A stretch of DNA of 64,000 nucleotides, taken from Streptomyces liangshanensis. Lineage in GTDB: Bacteria > Actinomycetota > Actinomycetes > Streptomycetales > Streptomycetaceae. The stretch covers positions 5,744,001 through 5,808,000 of the forward strand of contig NZ_CP050177.1 in NCBI RefSeq assembly GCF_011694815.1, read 5' to 3'. Position 1 is the stretch's first letter. Every line of letters starts with the position of its first letter. Below, piece by piece: positions 62,549 to 64,000 of this stretch. The position numbers and the translations under genes are program-made. The notes below the pieces were generated by a model. That model was not told where the DNA came from. It saw only the letters and a program-made list of their open reading frames with translations, and did no database searches.

Positions 62549-63514
62549 TCACGCGTACAGCGCCCGGACCCGCTCCGCCGACTCGGCGAGGCGGGTCCGC
62601 AGCGTGAGCGGGCGCAGCACCTCCACCTCGGCGCCCAGCCCCAGCAGTTGGGTGTACGCCACGTCCTCAGACTCCACGGGCAGCGTGAGCGTCACCCGGC
62701 CCCGCTCGTCCGGGGCGGGCGCCGCGTCGAGCGCCTCGTGCGCCGAGGCGCGGTCCACGACGTGCGGCAGGGCGCGCACGCCGGCCGGGGAGAGCCGGAT
62801 CCCGATCTCCGTACGGAGCAGGGAGCGCGCGAACTGCGCCGCGCGCTCCTCCCAGAAGCCCGGCAGGTCGAAGGACTCGTCCCGTACGAAACGTTCCGCC
62901 AGCGGCTCCACGGCCGTGAAGCGGTCGAGCCGGTACACCCGGAAACCGCCCCCGGCGCACGCGCACAGGTACCAGACGCCCGCCTTCAGCACGAGCCCGT
63001 ACGGCGCCAGCTCCCGCGCCACCTCGCCGTCCGCGCGCCGGTACCGGACCGCGAGCAGCCGGTCGCCCCACACGGCCTCCGCGACCGCGGGCAGCAGTTC
63101 CGGGGTCCGCGGCTCCTGGTACCAGCCCGGGGCGTCCAGGTGGAAGCGCCGCGCCGCCGACTCCGGGGCGTCCCGCAGGGACGGCATCAGCGCCGCCGAC
63201 ACCTTGAGCCGCGCGGCCGACGAGACGTCGCCGAGGCCCATCTCGCGCAGCGCGCCCGGCACCCCGGACAGGAACAGCGCCTCCGCCTCGCCCCGCGCCA
63301 GCCCCGTCAGCCGGGTGCGGTAGCCGCCCACCAGCCGGTAGCCCCCGGTCCTGCCCCGGTCCGCGTACACCGGCACCCCGGCCTCGGACAGCGCCTGGGC
63401 GTCCCGGGTGACGGTGCGCTCGGAGACCTCCAGCTCCCCGGCCAGCTCGGCGGCCGTCATGGACGGCCGGGACTGGAGCAGGAGCACCATCTTGATCAGC
63501 CTGGCAGCGCGCAT
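62549..63514 (-). CDS. YafY/PafC-like WYL-domain transcriptional regulator
   Basis: A 321-residue HTH-WYL regulator. Start ATG 63514 gives MRAARLIKMVLLLQSRPSMTAAELAGELEVSERTVTRDAQALSEAGVP, an HTH_11 domain, then the WYL domain (RRADGEVARELAPYGLVLKAGVWYLCA) and the WCX-like C-terminus. WYL regulators sense single-stranded nucleic acids in DNA-damage or defence contexts, or metabolic signals. Relation to the damage-type promoters in this window is only a possibility; the true PafBC pair is normally encoded elsewhere. Confidence 0.88.
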   Translation of the reverse strand: MRAARLIKMVLLLQSRPSMTAAELAGELEVSERTVTRDAQALSEAGVPVYADRGRTGGYRLVGGYRTRLTGLARGEAEALFLSGVPGALREMGLGDVSSAARLKVSAALMPSLRDAPESAARRFHLDAPGWYQEPRTPELLPAVAEAVWGDRLLAVRYRRADGEVARELAPYGLVLKAGVWYLCACAGGGFRVYRLDRFTAVEPLAERFVRDESFDLPGFWEERAAQFARSLLRTEIGIRLSPAGVRALPHVVDRASAHEALDAAPAPDERGRVTLTLPVESEDVAYTQLLGLGAEVEVLRPLTLRTRLAESAERVRALYA

Positions 63515-63529
63515 CGCCCCATGATGCCG

Positions 63530-63562
63530 CGAAACCCCTGCCGCGCGGCGGCAGGGGTTTCG
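63530..63562. terminator. Hairpin between aceE and the WYL gene
   Basis: A perfect 14-bp stem (GAAACCCCTGCCGC at 63531-63544 with 63548-63561) extended by one outer pair, loop of 3 nt. It lies upstream of the WYL start codon and 45 bp downstream of the aceE stop, so it is probably the aceE terminator. Confidence 0.7.
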
Positions 63563-63606
63563 TGGCGGAATCCGTGCGGGGAGGCAGGATCCGGGTACGG
63601 GACGGG

Positions 63607-64000
63607 TCAGAGGCCGTAGCGCTCGCGGGCCTCCAGCACCTTCTCCGGCTTGACCTCGCCGCGCCGCGCGAGCTGCGCGAGCGCCGCGACGACGATCGAC
63701 CTGGCGTCCACGCCGAAGTGCCTGCGGGCCGCCTCGCGGGTGTCGGAGAGGCCGAAGCCGTCCGTCCCCAGCGAGGTGTAGTCCTGCTCGACCCACTGGC
63801 TGATCTGGTCGGGGACCTGGCGCATCCAGTCGCTGACCGCCAGCACCGGCCCCGGCGCGCCGGCCAGGGCGCGGGTCACGTACGGCACCCGCTCCTCGCC
63901 GCGCAGCAGCGCCTCGTCGGCCGCCAGGCCGTCGCGGCGCAGCTCGCCCCAGGAGGTGGCGGACCACACGTCGGCGGTGACGCCCCAGTCGGCGGCCAGC
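63607..64000 (-). CDS. aceE: Pyruvate dehydrogenase E1 component, homodimeric (C-terminal part)
   Basis: The last 131 residues of AceE, cut by the right window edge. [34 protein letters not shown] and [26 protein letters not shown] are the conserved C-terminal motifs of the homodimeric E1. The enzyme decarboxylates pyruvate with thiamine diphosphate and passes the acetyl group to the lipoyl domain of E2, whose lipoate comes from LipA/LipB encoded 9 kb away. Confidence 0.95.
   Translation of the reverse strand, partial: LAADWGVTADVWSATSWGELRRDGLAADEALLRGEERVPYVTRALAGAPGPVLAVSDWMRQVPDQISQWVEQDYTSLGTDGFGLSDTREAARRHFGVDARSIVVAALAQLARRGEVKPEKVLEARERYGL

Overview
The window is a stretch of a Streptomyces (actinomycete) chromosome. 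Evidence: very high GC with near-saturated G/C third codon positions, GTG/TTG starts and ATGA/GTGA overlaps, a MalR-malEFG-aglA maltose locus without its own ATPase gene, both glutamine synthetases (bacterial-type GlnA and eukaryotic-type GlnII) with GlnR-type boxes, lipA/lipB, and actinobacterial small-protein families. Both ends cut genes: malR on the left and aceE (homodimeric pyruvate dehydrogenase E1) on the right.

Layout. 1-7.1 kb: malto-oligosaccharide uptake and use (malR, malEFG, aglA, secreted alpha-amylase). 7.1-20.4 kb: housekeeping and envelope genes, namely a DUF4230 protein, a TetR regulator, small membrane and lipoproteins, a DUF1996 secreted protein, a NarL-type two-component pair, a DUF4259 protein, an NAD-dependent epimerase, a Met-rich membrane protein plus PepSY protein (probably copper or iron related), and an orphan winged-helix regulator resembling GlnRII. 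20.4-35 kb: glnII, an ARPP-2-like/vWA pair, two Gfo/Idh/MocA oxidoreductases, an ECF sigma factor fused to a zinc ribbon, SDR, SUKH, GNAT, RraA-like and RibD/DHFR-like proteins. 50.2-64 kb returns to conserved core: glnA, RDD protein, DUF4191 protein, lipA, lipB, a TPR regulator, FAD oxidoreductase, TIGR01777 epimerase, GNAT, DUF4240, SDR, WYL regulator, aceE.

The accessory part is about 35.2-50.0 kb, between a RibD/DHFR-like gene and glnA. It holds an excisionase-like HTH protein with an upstream partner, a 50-residue peptide gene with its own terminator, a SARP-like wHTH/NB-ARC/TPR regulator, a Ser/Thr kinase, and a tightly coupled four-gene operon. The operon encodes a tandem Cas4/AddB-like Fe-S nuclease, a zinc-ribbon protein with a degenerate restriction-endonuclease-like domain, a DinG/XPD-type Fe-S helicase, and a pPIWI-RE protein. 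The last three match the three-gene pPIWI-RE module predicted by Burroughs, Iyer and Aravind to act as an R-loop-based anti-invader system. The extra tandem nuclease, the apparently dead REase, the kinase/NLR-like neighbours and TTA codons in four of the large genes make this a variant worth experimental attention.

Regulatory signals seen directly: repeated CTTGC half-sites before malE, GlnR-type boxes before glnA (strong) and glnII (weaker), and three promoters of identical TTGTCAGTGG-N7-(T/C)ANNAT design, the DNA-damage (PafBC/RecA-independent) type. Intergenic repeats include a four-copy plus one inverted 23-25-bp element at 59.1-59.4 kb and two small tandem arrays. No tRNA, rRNA, CRISPR, integrase or transposase was found.
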